Below are positions 47,306 to 58,840 of a stretch of 64,000 nucleotides of DNA, in pieces; position 1 is the stretch's first letter, and each line of letters opens with the position of its first letter. A model generated the notes under the pieces. It ran no database searches. It saw only the letters and a program-made list of their open reading frames with translations, and was not told where the DNA came from. Both the position numbers and the translations under genes were made by a program. This DNA comes from Erythrophleum ivorense (Eukaryota; Streptophyta; Magnoliopsida; Fabales; Fabaceae). The DNA lies in the NCBI GenBank assembly GCA_026724425.1, contig JAIUCV010000569.1, positions 248,001-312,000 of the forward strand. The letters are read 5' to 3'.

Positions 47306-47310
47306 AGCAT
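47306..47310. repeat. Target-site duplication AGCAT, right copy
   Basis: AGCAT follows the LTR end at 47305 and matches 12874-12878. CACTA-1 intron sequence resumes at 47311. Confidence 0.85.
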
Positions 47311-48335
47311 CTCATTGTATTTTAGGAGAAATTCATTTCTATATTCACTATTACTTTTTTTTCATGCTAAAAAGCTTTAAGTACTAATGTCTGAAAAATT
47401 TGTAGAGGGACCTAGAAATAGGGGAGCCAACAATAACTAATTGAGTATGGGAGGCACAACACACCCATTGAACAAAGGAGGGGGAGATAGTGTGGGTTGA
47501 TTTGAAGTCCCAAGAGATCTATGTAATGTTCTCAAATTCATTAACTTTAAAAAAATTGTTTGCATCATTTTCCATGCTTCTAACTCATGTCTTACACTAC
47601 AGTCACATGTTCACGATCTTATTATTCAGCAACAAACAATAGATGAGGAGACACGCCTGACTAGAGATGAGATATTAGCTACCGTATTAGGGGAGAGATT
47701 AGGGTATGTGTGCAGCATGGGGTATGGGAAGAAACCCTCGAGAAAGAGAAGCATCAGCAAATATGAAGTGGAGTCCAAAGTTTCTTCTATAATAGAACAA
47801 GTGCGTGAAGAGATGTGTAAAGAAATGGAACAAAAACTACAAGAGGAGCGAGCCCAAAAGGTAAGCACAAATGCAAGCTAAAATTTATTCTCAAATGGCT
47901 GCATTTATGGCTGCATTTATGGCCACATTCCAACAGGTATCTTTTGCACTTCTCTTTTTCTTTTCAATGTCAAAAAACTTAGTGTTATGTTTCTTTTTAG
48001 CAAGGAAATGTACCTTTGATGAATAATGCTTCAAGTGGAAAAACTCAATAATTTTGAGTAATTAAGAGTTTTAATGATTGATTATTTAACTAACACAAAT
48101 AATGTATATTAATTTAACACAATTTTCCTTTTAGACCACTTTTATGCCTAAGGTTCTATTTTAAACTTTTGACATTAATTTGTTTATGATGTACATAGTC
48201 TTTCAAACATTATGCTTTACTGAAATTGGAATGTGGTCTCAATTTGTGACATAGGCGATTGCTTTGATGGAGAAAGTATTGGCATTTATAAAGCAAAATG
48301 AAATGTCTAGACTGAATGCTAATGCCCTCTCTTGA
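47311..48335 (+). pseudogene. TNPA-like gene of CACTA-1, 3' part
   Basis: This continues the gene broken at 12872. An exon near 47408-47520 matches the CACTA-2 exon at 52820-52935 (SMGGTTHPLNK). A well preserved exon at about 47611-47870 reads TRDEILATVLGERLGYV, then GYGKKPSRKR, then a coiled-coil-like REEMCKEMEQKLQEERAQK, the signature end of Transposase_24 proteins. A repetitive MAAFMAAFMATFQQ segment (47893-47936) and a last exon at 48255-48335 ending NANALS and a stop follow. Stops occur in the first exon only. Confidence 0.8.
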
Positions 48336-48711
48336 ATTACGAAGATTCAAGCAATTTCCCACTCCAACTTAGTGCTCTTTTCCTTTTGTTTAGTAACGTT
48401 GTAATGCTATTTTAAATATTAAATAGTGGAGTGTATGAATGAGCTTAAAAATTTATTCATATGGCTAGTTTTTGCATTTATACTTGTTGGATGGACCATT
48501 GCAGTAATGTATATATGAAACTTGTTAGCAAAGTTTAATTTGCTTTCTTTTTGCTTATGTATTTTAAAATGTTAGATTTTGTAAAATGGTGTATGTTATT
48601 AGAGATTTAGAAGATTTATTTTTCACCATTTGTAAGATTATAAAATCTATTTTAGCAAACAAGATTGAAAAAAATAATTTAAAAAAATTATAAATCTAAA
48701 AAAATAAAATA
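48336..48711. other. 3' flank of the TNPA-like gene
   Basis: AT-rich, no motif or ORF recognised. Probably the 3' UTR and trailer inside CACTA-1. Confidence 0.4.
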
Positions 48712-49583
48712 ACCTCTTTTAGTGATGACTAAAGTCATCGCTAATAATGTACCAATACTGTTGATAATAGTCGATGCTAAAAATATATTTAGCGGCGACA
48801 CAAAAAATTGATGCTAAAAGAAAAACTTTAGCGGCAAAAGAATGATTCGTCACAAAATAAGCATTTAGCAACCACAAATGTCACACTATTGCCACCTCTA
48901 AAATCATATCTAGCGTTACCAAAATGTTTTGCCACTAAAAGCATATATTTAGTGACAACAACGATCACCACTAATTCCTCTAAATGCCTACTAGAAGAAA
49001 TTTTGTCAGCTACTAATGTTGCTGCTAAAACAACATTTAGCGTCAAGGTATATGTCATCATTAAGAGATCTATTTAGCAACAACTAAATGTTGCTGCCCC
49101 TAATGGAGGCTTCTTAAAAGGCCAAATAAAAGGATTTTTATGGCAAAAAAGTCACTGCTAAATCTCTTAAAGTAAAAGGTTGTCACTAAAAATATTCATT
49201 TAGTGACCATGGCTATTGGCAAAAGTCATTGCTAAAAGTTTTTAGTGTCAAGAGATATTGTTGCCACTAAAACCATACATTTAGTAACCACTTTTACCAC
49301 CTCTAAAGGTATTTTTTGTAATGACATAAAAGTTGATGAACCTTTAGTGGCAAAATTTATTGCTTCTAAATGCTATAGCCCTAAAGGTTTAAGAGTTTTA
49401 GTGGTGAAATTACATATATTTAAGGGCGAGTTTTATTGTCGCAAAAAGTCTTTTTAGTAATGACACTTTGTTTTCCATTAAATCTAAATAGTAACGGCTA
49501 TTGTTGTAGCGACTTAGCGATGACTAATTTATCGTTGCTAAATAGCTTTTGCGATAACAAATCCATATTTTTTTGCTGTGGTA
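48712..49583. repeat. Subterminal repeats and worn 3' terminus of CACTA-1
   Basis: Dozens of degenerate units of TTTAGTGGCAAC and its reverse complement GTTGCCACTAAA in both orientations are the expected binding sites of a TNPA-like protein. The end at 49575-49583 (GCTGTGGTA after a T-run) corresponds to CACTACAGC with two changes. The ORFs at 48828-49457 are created by the repeats. Confidence 0.7.
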
Positions 49584-50945
49584 ACTAAAAACACCAGCCC
49601 TTGGACAAGATATTAAGAATGTATAAGTTCAAAAAAATATATTCAAATGAAGTACTAAATACTATAGCAAAATGATTAGATAGAGTAGAACATCAAATAA
49701 ACACAAAACAAATAGAGAAGTTTAATACCAATGAATTAACTTAATTAATCTTTTATTTGCTTAGTAAAGAAAAGATTTTAAATTGGTGTAAAGAACATCC
49801 ATTTGAAGTTAAGCAAGAAAACATTGTTCAAAAGAATTTAGCATTTCTATTTGACACATCTTGCTATACGTAGTACTTATCTTATGTAATTAGCCTCCAA
49901 ACTACTATGGACTTCCTTTCCTAGGTCATAAGATATGGAAGAAATTTGTTCATCAAGCCAAAACTAAAGGCACTCCTCTCTTTTTCTCACTATGTAATTT
50001 CTTGTTCATTCACATTACATTTACCAATAGAAAAATATATTTCTTCATTAGAAGAGATAATATATGTAGTGTTTAGCAAATTTTTAAATCATTTCTTACA
50101 TTTTTTTATTGCAAACATATTAGTAATGTATTTATTTTTATACACAACATATAAAATGTTAGTGCATTGCGCAAGTTATAAATTTTTCCTTAATTGATTG
50201 TTTAATTTTTATATGTCTTATGGTCTTTCAAGACCTTTTACAAGCTAAAGAGTTTAATTTAATTTGTTATTTAATCTTTTTGATTAAATAAAATACTTTC
50301 AAATGACTTTGAAAAATATTATGTAAAAGCTTAATTATTTATCATATAAACTCTATATTAATTAATTTCAATCTAATGATTTATTTTATTGTATTGAGTA
50401 AGATAAAGTGGAGATTTAATAATAAAATCGATACAAGTTTTGGGCAATAGAATCAAATATCATATATGGGAATTCAAGTGATAAAATTAAAAGTATAAGT
50501 TAGGAATTAACTTTGATAATTATTATTCATAAAGTTTAAATTTAAAAGTTTAAATATATGCCTTAAAAAAGCTACATTTATCATGTTGAGTCATAAGAAT
50601 TTTTTAAATGTATTGAGTGGGACAAGATGGATTAGGAATAAAATTTATCAAGATTTGGAAATGAAGCAATGATAAATTTTTTTTAAAAAAAATTGTATGG
50701 GGATCACAAAGAAGACCAGAAGGAAAAGCCACCACATAGGAAACCTTTGTAGAAAATTATAAGCATAAAAAATAATAGTAATGTTAAATAAATTGTGTGT
50801 AGTATGTGTCAAGTATAATTTTAATTATCACTACCATATGATTTGTTTAGATTAAAGGTTGTACTCAAGTAATGCTACATAGAAACATAGATAAAGTATT
50901 GTGACTATGAATCTTCCACCTACATGTTGTCCTATAAGGGATATA
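49584..50945. other. AT-rich spacer between the two CACTA elements
   Basis: 1362 bases between the two 3' ends. No motif recognised. The ORF at 49946-50197 has composition like its surroundings and no family signature, so I do not call a gene. Confidence 0.5.
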
Positions 50946-51690
50946 CACTACAAAAAAAGTTGCTTTTAGTGGTGACAAAAGTCACCGCAAAAAATAACCA
51001 AAGTCTCCACTAAAGGTTTATAGTGGCAACAAAAGGTCATCGCCAAATTGTCACTAATACCACTGTAGCAAAAAGGCTTTAGTGGTGACAAAAAAGGTCA
51101 TCACTAAAAATGAACAATCAGTGGCGACCCTTGTCACCACTAAATAGCAAAACAAAAATTGTAACGAGCTGTTGCTACTAAAGACTTGCTAATCAGTGGC
51201 AACATTGTCATTGCTAATTAGCAAAAATTGTTAAAACATTAATTTTTTGCCACTAAAATGCCATAATTAGTGGCGACATTGTTGCCACTGATTAAGTTTC
51301 TAGTGGCAACAAAGGTCACCACTAATTATTGTAGTTTTAGTGGCAACTGATATAGCCACTAATTATTGCATTTTTTAATGGCGACCTATAGTCGCCACTA
51401 ATTATTGTAGTTTTAGTGGCCACCTATGGTCGCCACTAATTATTGCATTTTTTAGTGGTAACCTATGATCACCACTAATTATTGTAGTTTTAATGGCCAT
51501 TGTTCATTGCCACTAATTATTGCATTTTTTAGTGGTGACCTATAGGCGCCATTAATTATTGTAGTTTTAGTGGCAACTGTCGTCGCCACTAATTTTTTAT
51601 TTAGTGGCAATGGATTTTAGTTATGACTTTTATCACCACTAAATTTATTTTTGCAGCATTTAGTGATGACTTTTGTCACGCACTAAAGGT
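50946..51690. repeat. CACTA-2 3' terminus with subterminal hairpin array
   Basis: After the CACTACAAAAAAAG end, units of TTTAGTGGTGAC and its complement fill 50970-51690. Between 51301 and 51605 eight units begin at 51301, 51338, 51376, 51414, 51453, 51491, 51530 and 51568, that is every 37-39 bases. Each is an inverted repeat of TAGTGGCGAC, and they are joined by alternating linkers ATTATTGTAGTTT and ATTATTGCATTTTT. Confidence 0.85.
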
Positions 51691-52199
51691 GACAAAAATT
51701 TTTTTAAAAACATTCTATTTGTAATTATGCGTTATTTACCTGAAAATTGACAGAATTCAAATGGTTCTAAAATTAACTTCAAAAGATATGAGAAGGCAAT
51801 GATAAAGTCAAAGTACAACAACTAAATTGAATTACATCAAAAGAAAATTTTCATTAAAAACAAAGAGTAAACTTAACAAAGTCATAGTCAAATACATAAT
51901 CAATAATGAGGAAACTGAAGTTACAAATTGTACATTCACTATTAATAGTTGTTGAACTTCTAAAAAAATACAACTAGTGAGGTGGAATATATTTAATATG
52001 CTCTGTTATTCTTTGAAGCCCACCCAACTTGTAAGAGAAGAAAAAAAAAGTGTTATTGAATTTAATACTAGTAATTATTTTGGGCTAAAAGAGAAACAAT
52101 AGCAGTTAAAATATCAGATAACATTTAAGTTAAAATTTGAACTTTGAACCATGCTTAAATAAATATTCAAACTAGTAGGAAAGAAGCAGTGATTTATAA
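51691..52199. other. Trailer of the CACTA-2 TNPA-like gene
   Basis: AT-rich. A short last exon may lie near 51960-52035 on the minus strand (TSWVGFKE), but it is not well supported. Nothing else seen. Confidence 0.35.
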
Positions 52200-54150
52200 A
52201 CATACCGCTATTTATCTAGATTCATTGGGCTAGTCTACTTGAAATATTGCTACTTGAAGGTAGATGACCCTATTAGAATTTTTAAAAAATGGTAAATATC
52301 GTTTATTCTTAGAAACAGGAAAGAAAGTGCTATATACCTGCTGTTGCAATGTGGACAATAAGGCAGCAACTTGTGTACAAACTTCATCCTGCACTTGTTG
52401 GGCCATCTGAAATCGCTCTTGCTGCAACTTTCATTCAAATTCTTCTTGCATTTTTTGCTCCATTTCTTCGCGCTCTTGTGCCATCTGGGCATAGTCCTCC
52501 TTCCGTTTTTGTTCCATTTCTTCTTAAACTTGTTCTATTGCAGATGACACCCTATAGTCCACGTCAACTTGGTCAATGGGTCTCTTTTATGGGGGTTTCT
52601 TTCCATAACCCTTTCCACGAACAAACCCTGACTGTGCACCCAATACATTAGATAAAATTTCATCTCTAGTCATGCAAGATTCAACTTCAGATTATTGTTG
52701 TTGAAGAACAAGCTCATGTAGACAACCCTAAAGTTTAATTAACGAATCAAAAACACATACAATAAATTGTAATTAAGCAAAGATAAAAAATTGAAAGATG
52801 TTGAAAAGTTACGTGAATCTCCTATGACTTGGGATTAGCCCACTCTACCTCCCCATCCTTTGTACAACGAGTGTGTTGCGCCTCTTATACCACATTGAGT
52901 CTCGCTGGTTCACCAGTAATGGGATTCCTCTAAAATGTTTTGTAAATAACATTATTTCATCTTATAATAATAGAGAAAACAAAATGGCTATATAGAAGTA
53001 CACTGATAAATAAAAAATGAAGAGACTATCCTTACCAGACTATGCTCTACCTCTACAAATGACCGCATGCCACATGTATGCTTAGTTACTTGCTTTCCAC
53101 TATTTAGTTTGTTTCTATTACTCATTACCTACAAGTGGATGAAAACATTTATTATTATTTAAAGATAGTTATGAGAATTGTATATAAGTAAATAAGTTTA
53201 AACTATATTATAGAACAAGAGTACATTACCTTAAAATCTTTAGTAGCCCAATGCTAGAGCAACCACTCCCAATCTATAAGATACACATCAGCCAATCGAA
53301 CTACACGACTATCTTCATCTGTATCTAGAAATTTGACAAGATCATGCAACTCTGTCTTCCAACTCCTAAACAATCTTCGTAAAGTGCTAAGAATGAAGCA
53401 CTTCATCAACAACTCAGATTGACCCTCTTGTTGTTCAAATTTATCCTACAAACCACAAACATAAATAGTTATAGTTACATATGTAAAGGGTTTAAATTTA
53501 AATACCATTTAGTTTGTATAACTATCTATACAGAAACATATTACCTTAACCTTTAACCACATAATGTCCCCATATTTTTCTTGTTGAGTAGGTCAATCAC
53601 CATCTCTAAATAAATAAGTGGTCCGAACCACCAAGCCACAATAACTGGAGAACTCTCGAGCGCCATCCCCAACATCCCGCTCGAAGTCTTTAGGGATGTC
53701 AATAATAATCTTTCTACCATGTTTTGTCTTCAAATCAATAGACATACACTTGTATTTCCCTCGACCTTTCTTAATAGTGCTACAAGAAGCTGAATAAGAC
53801 ATGTAGGTCAAAAAAAAATCATTACACCTAGATAGACATATGGGTGTGTGTGTGTGTGTGCATGTGAGGGAGGGAGAAAAAAAACAATAATTAAACAAAA
53901 TCTAAAGGTGATAATACCTGCACTGCTTTGGTTTAGTGATGGCTGCATGGGTGGAGAATCTTCATGTTCTTGTTGTGTCACAAATGGTGGTAGTGTGGGT
54001 GGAGTAAACTCCCTACTCTCAAAAACATTCCCTATGACAAGTCTTGGTGGTGATGTCACATCACTTGTGTGGTCATGTCTCAATTGACCACTGCCACATC
54101 CATTCCCTCTTCCCCCTTCCTCTAACCCTACCATGTCCACCACTTGACAT
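52200..54150 (-). pseudogene. TNPA-like (Transposase_24) gene of CACTA-2
   Basis: The ATG at 54150 follows an intron acceptor (TTTGCAG). Exon 1 is Gly/Arg-rich with HTSDVTSPPR; a frameshift lies near 54110-54130. Exon 2 (about 53795-53560) reads IKKGRGKYKCMSIDLKT and GLVVRTTYLFRDGD. Exon 3 is at about 53455-53240, exon 4 at 53130-53040, and exon 5 at 52935-52815 (HTRCTKDG type). The main 3' exon at about 52700-52338 reads TRDEILSNVLGAQSGFV, then GKGYGKKPP, then a Glu/Gln-rich coiled coil ending in AALLSTLQQQ. The predicted protein would bind the TAGTGGCGAC hairpins next to it. Stops replace Gln or Trp at several places. The exact 3' end is uncertain. Confidence 0.75.
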
Positions 54151-54262
54151 TTCCTGCAAAATTGTAAATAAGATATGAGATACATTAGTTTGAATTCAAA
54201 TGCTAACTTGATGAGAAAAACATAAGGCAATTTATATGTAAGTACACTACCCTAAAAGCTAT

Positions 54263-57200
54263 TTAATCTAAGCTATAAGTAGTATCATCTGTGTCGTTTG
54301 CATAATCCTCATCAAGTATGTCCTCCCTATCTTCTTCATCAGTGGACACATCTTCATCAAGTATGTCTTCTCCATCTTCTTCATCAGTGGATACATCCTC
54401 ATCATTATCATCAATGAATTCATCCACTACAGCAATTACATTTGGCCCACTTGGTCGAGGGCGTTCACTTGAGTAGTTTATTGTTTCTGGTTGAATGTCA
54501 TCTCTATGAAGGCAAACCATTAGGTCAATGCCTACATCACCACTATTAGTCAAATCTACTTCAATTTCAATCTGTTGATAAGCTTCATCACTTAATAATT
54601 CTCATTGTCCCCATTTACGCCATCATCAGTCATCTCTGACATATTAAAGAAGTCACGAGGATTTGTTTTTACAACAACAAGCCAATTTCGGTCATAATTG
54701 TCCTCCAGGTAAAAACCTGTTCTGCTTGAGATGCCAAGACAAATGGTTCATTTGAGTTCAATGAGTATTGGATGTTGACACTTGTAATTCCATATTTGTC
54801 CACCTTGGATCCTCTTCCTAAATGACCCACATCTCACCAATGACACTTGAAGAGATACACTTTCTTATTCTCAATGTATGACAATTCATATATATCTTAA
54901 AAAATACCATAATACTCTTTTGTCTCATCTGAATCATCACCCCTCACAAGGACTCCACTATTCTGTGTTCTTCTACTAGAGGCTCGGTCTTAAGTGTGAA
55001 ATCTAAATCCATTCACCATAAATGTGGAATAACGATGAACCATTTCTAGCAGTCCAACTCCAAGGTTCATAAGGTCATCACTTGCATAACCTCATGCACC
55101 TAACTCTAAAACCTATAAAGGACAACATGTATGAATATCATAACTTTTAATCTAACTAATAGAAATATGAGGTCAAAACATACATGTGCATGAAACCAGT
55201 CTGGGAACTCTGCAATCATTGAAGCTTATGTTTCAGTTTCCATCTTGTGCTTCCTACAATGTATGATCTACTTAATTAAAAGGTGATAATAGAAAATTTT
55301 TTAGGTAAGTGATGGCTAATTCCTATAAACTTACTCAATGAATGGCCAAATGTCTTCACAATTTTGAAACACATACATACAAACTTGATTGAACTCTATA
55401 TCTGATAGAAATATTAATTCATAACGTCCCCTCGCCTGCCCACTTGGATTGAAGACAGCCGTCTTATCATGTTCCATATGTCCATCATCATTCCTAGGAG
55501 GTCTATTGAACTTAGTTAGGATATTTTTCAAATAATGAGAGCAAAAGATAAGGCATTCATCAGCCAAGTAACCTTCAGCAATTGAACCTTTTAAATGAGC
55601 CTTATTGTGAACATAAGTTTTTAGTGTTTGCAAGTATCTACATTAGTATGAATAAGGTAAGGCAGTTTTTAAAAAATAAAAAGGACATCATAGTTTAAGG
55701 TCAACCTTACCTCTCAATAAGGTATATCCATCAATAGTGGACAGGTCCACCAAGCTTAGCCTCTCTTGCTAAGTGAATAGGGAAATGGACCATGATATCA
55801 AAGAAGGCAAGTGGAAACACCATTTTCAATTTGTACAATATGATTGCAATTTGGGTTTTCAAGACATCAAGATCTTCAATCCTCAAGTACTTTGAACACA
55901 AGTTCTTAAAAAAATTTCCTAACTTTATTATAGGTTCGGACACTTCATTAGACAACAAGCCACGTATTGCAAGTGGAAATATGTCTTCAAATAATACATA
56001 ATGGTCATGACATTTCAACCCAGAGATTTTTCGCTCATGGACATTGATGCACCTCGAAATGTTTAAAGAGAAAGAGTTAGGCACCTTCAATTTAGCCAAA
56101 AAGTCACAAACTTTTGCCTTCTCTTATGTTGACAATGTATAACATGCTGCTGGAAGCAAGATTTTGTTACCATCTTCTATGGGATGTAATTGTTGCCTAA
56201 TCCCTAAATCAACCAAGTCATATCAACTCTTCAGTGTATCCTTCGTCTTTCCAACGACACCCATCAATGTTGACATTATGTTATCTGACACATTTCTTTC
56301 TATATGCATAATATCAAGGTTATGTCAAAGCATAAGAGTTTTCCAATAGGGCAATTTGAAGAAAATACTCTTTTTCCTCCAATTGAAAGCAGCATTGGTG
56401 TGGTAACGCTTTCACTTTTGGCTTTTCCCAAAACTCACATCACCCAATGCTTGAAGCTGTATAAGTGCTTCATCACTAATTAGAGGCAAGGGTGCAAGTG
56501 AATGTTCAACTTTCCCATCAAATGCCCTCCTATTTTTGCGCCATGGATGATTGGGAGGAAGGAAGCGACGATACCCCATGTAACATAACTTATTTCGTAA
56601 AGAAGTAGAATATGTGCCTTTGTGACAACAAGGGCATGCAAACTTTCCCTTAGTGGACCACCCTATGAGGTTCCTGTACATTGGGAAGTCACTGATTGTC
56701 CAAATGATAGCAGCATGCATCTTAAAATTGGACTGTGAATAGGCATCATACGTGTCAATCACATCGTTCCATAATTCCTGTAACTCTTCAATCATAGGTT
56801 GCAAATACACATCAATGTCATTACCAAGACATTTAGGACCTGGAATAAGAAGTATCATCATAAAGTACGGGTGCTTCATGCATAACCACGGCAACAAATT
56901 GTATGGAACTAGCACAACCGACTAAATACTATGATTAGTACTCATATTTTCATAAAGTTGGAACCCATCACTAGCTAGAGCCATTCCTACATTTTTGCAA
57001 TCATGAGAGAAGTCAAGATATTGGTTATCAAATGATTTCCAAGCAATGGAGTTAGACGGATGTCATAACACACCATTGTCAATACGTTCTTCTATGTGCC
57101 ATCTCATATCTTTAGCTGTTTATCGAGTCATGTACAGTCGTTGCAACCTAGGCTTTAATGGAAAATGTCACAACACTTTACGAGGCACTTTCTTGCCTTT

Positions 57201-57915
57201 GTAACCATCTAACTTCCATCTAGACATCTTGCATTTAGGGCATGATTCTAAATTTGTGTGTTCTCGCCAATATAAGATGCAATCATTTTTACATGCATTA
57301 ATCTTAGTATAACCCAATCCGAGCTCCCTAACAACCTTCCTTACTTCATAATAATTGTTAGGTACTAGTGCCCCTTTAGGTAGAACATCTTTGGATAACC
57401 TCAATAATGTATCTATAGATTTGTTACTCCAATGGTTGAGGCATTTCAAGTGAAAGAGTTTGACAATGAAAGATAGCTTTGTCACATTATTACAACCTAG
57501 ATAGAGTTCAATTTGAGCATCTTCTAACAATTTAAAAAATTGGCTAGCCTACAAGTTAGGCGACTTAGTTGAATATGTTTCGCCGAATGCATCATGTAAC
57601 ATCTCAATGATGTCATCATCCTCGTCAATATCCATAGGTGCTTCATCATTTGCATGCTGGAAGGGACTATGGATACTAGGTCGAGCTTCTCTATATGAGT
57701 CCCACACTTTATAACTTTCATTCAAAACCCTTCTTAAATAGATCTGCCCTTACTTCATTTCTTATCTTCCATGCTGTATTCTTGCACCCCTTATATAGGC
57801 ATTGAATCATATCAGTCACCCTAATTTGGCTGAATGCCCATTGGAGAAACTCATCAACACCTTGTCTATATGCCATATCAACCCTATTCCTAATGTACAT
57901 TTAACTTTTATCCAT
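54263..57915 (-). pseudogene. TNP2-like transposase of CACTA-2
   Basis: The ATG at 57915 begins MDKS and a stop where Trp is expected, then MYIRNRVDMAYRQGVDEFL (transposase-associated domain). Transposase_21 lies at about 57090-56412 (VPYNLLPWLCMKHPYF, LGNDIDVYLQPMIEEL, NHPWRKNRRAFDGK), the DUF4218-like part with HERKISGLKCHDHYV and FDIMVHFPIHLAREA at 56100-55731, and the DUF4216-like part at about 54845-54650 (DKYGITSVNIQY). An acidic tail (54263-54553) contains a 45-bp tandem duplication and ends TTYSLD. Better preserved than the CACTA-1 copy; still broken by several stops and a few frameshifts. Catalytic residues were not assigned. Confidence 0.9.
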
Positions 57916-58840
57916 CCCTAAATCCAACATGAATGTTTTCAAAGTAAGTATTTATAACTCGTTTGTAGTTATATACTCGTATATTATATAGAACACAAGG
58001 AAAGATATATATTTCTCTTTGGAATACACTACATATACTCTTATATCATCTAGAACACAAATATTTGGTTCATCAAATAATCAAACCAATTCAAAGGTGA
58101 AATTCTCGACAAACAACTAGTACATTTCATAACTTCCTTACGGCATACATATATCTATGCAAATCTAAGGCATGAAGAAAAATAGACATGTACAATACAA
58201 GCATTCATAGGAAGCTTCCTCCTATGTTTATACACTTTTATTTTTTAAGATAAAATTTCCTATATGTAGCTAATATATTTGATTTTGCTTGAAAGCTATT
58301 CACAGACACCTATACAAACACAACATGGGACAACTTCATTACTCAAAATGAATTAAAGCTGTTCACAATTAGCCGAGTAGGTATGTTGCAACTTACATAT
58401 TATGTATATAATCAGCCAAGAAAATTTGAATAAATTAACTACATATGATAAGGTTCACCTACATAAAGTAGTTCACAAGACAAAGTCATTTAGCCTTAGG
58501 GCCATAGCATAACAAGGTTTAATTACATAAGGCATCAAATGATAATTGCAACCTTTAAGTGTGAAAGAAGATAGAAAGTTTTCATGATGATAAGAAAGTT
58601 GAGATTACAACATTTTTGGACCTATTTCAACTTCACTTTATGTGTCTTACCAACATATGAATCCTAAAACTAATCCCTACTAGAACTTTTACACATGTGG
58701 AAGGAAACCATCCCATGTAACATAACTTAAACCCACTAAAAAAAGGCATTAATAGATTCTCCCACATGATAAAATTTATCAATCAATGACTATAGACAAA
58801 GAAAACCCTATAACTATTAACTTTTTATGAAATATTTACT
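57916..58840. other. AT-rich sequence upstream of the CACTA-2 transposase
   Basis: Expected to hold the 5' leader and end of CACTA-2, but no CACTA-type terminus or subterminal repeats like those at 50970-51690 are visible. Nothing else recognised. Confidence 0.4.

Larger units (their letters stand above)
7106..49583 (+). mobile_element. CACTA-1 (En/Spm) transposon, interrupted by a 34.4-kb nest
   Basis: This plus-strand element holds a TNP2-like transposase (7313-10975), a TNPA-like gene in two parts (11799-12872 and 47311-48335), subterminal repeats (48712-49575) and a worn 3' terminus at 49575-49583 whose reverse complement reads TACCACAGC, two changes from CACTACAGC. The two gene halves are joined because the inserted block 12879-47305 carries identical AGCAT on both sides, and because CACTA-2 has the same gene uninterrupted. 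The left terminus is not visible; 5552-7312 may also belong to it. All its genes carry stops, so it is non-autonomous now. Confidence 0.8.
50946..57915 (-). mobile_element. CACTA-2 (En/Spm) transposon, 5' end not found
   Basis: A clean terminus CACTACAAAAAAAG starts at 50946. Reading up the minus strand there is a 38-bp hairpin array, a TNPA-like gene (to 54150) and a TNP2-like gene (to 57915). The order and exons match CACTA-1, and the two lie tail-to-tail. No complementary TAGTG-type terminus is recognisable between 57915 and the window end, so the 5' end is either worn, deleted or outside. Both genes carry stops but fewer than in CACTA-1. Confidence 0.85.

Noticed and set aside
48828..49457. 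ORFs on both strands near the end of CACTA-1
   Set aside because: Created by the TTTAGTGGCAAC subterminal repeats.
49946..50197. 83-codon ORF between the CACTA elements
   Set aside because: AT-biased composition, hydrophobic by base bias, no motif or neighbour to support it.
51301..51605. CRISPR-like regular spacing
   Set aside because: The repeats are inverted repeats with two alternating linkers, not unique spacers, and sit at a transposon end in plant DNA.
52250..52492. Second ORF overlapping the TNPA-like 3' exon
   Set aside because: It is the same exon read in a shifted frame; the frame with TRDEILSNVLG and the coiled coil is the real one.
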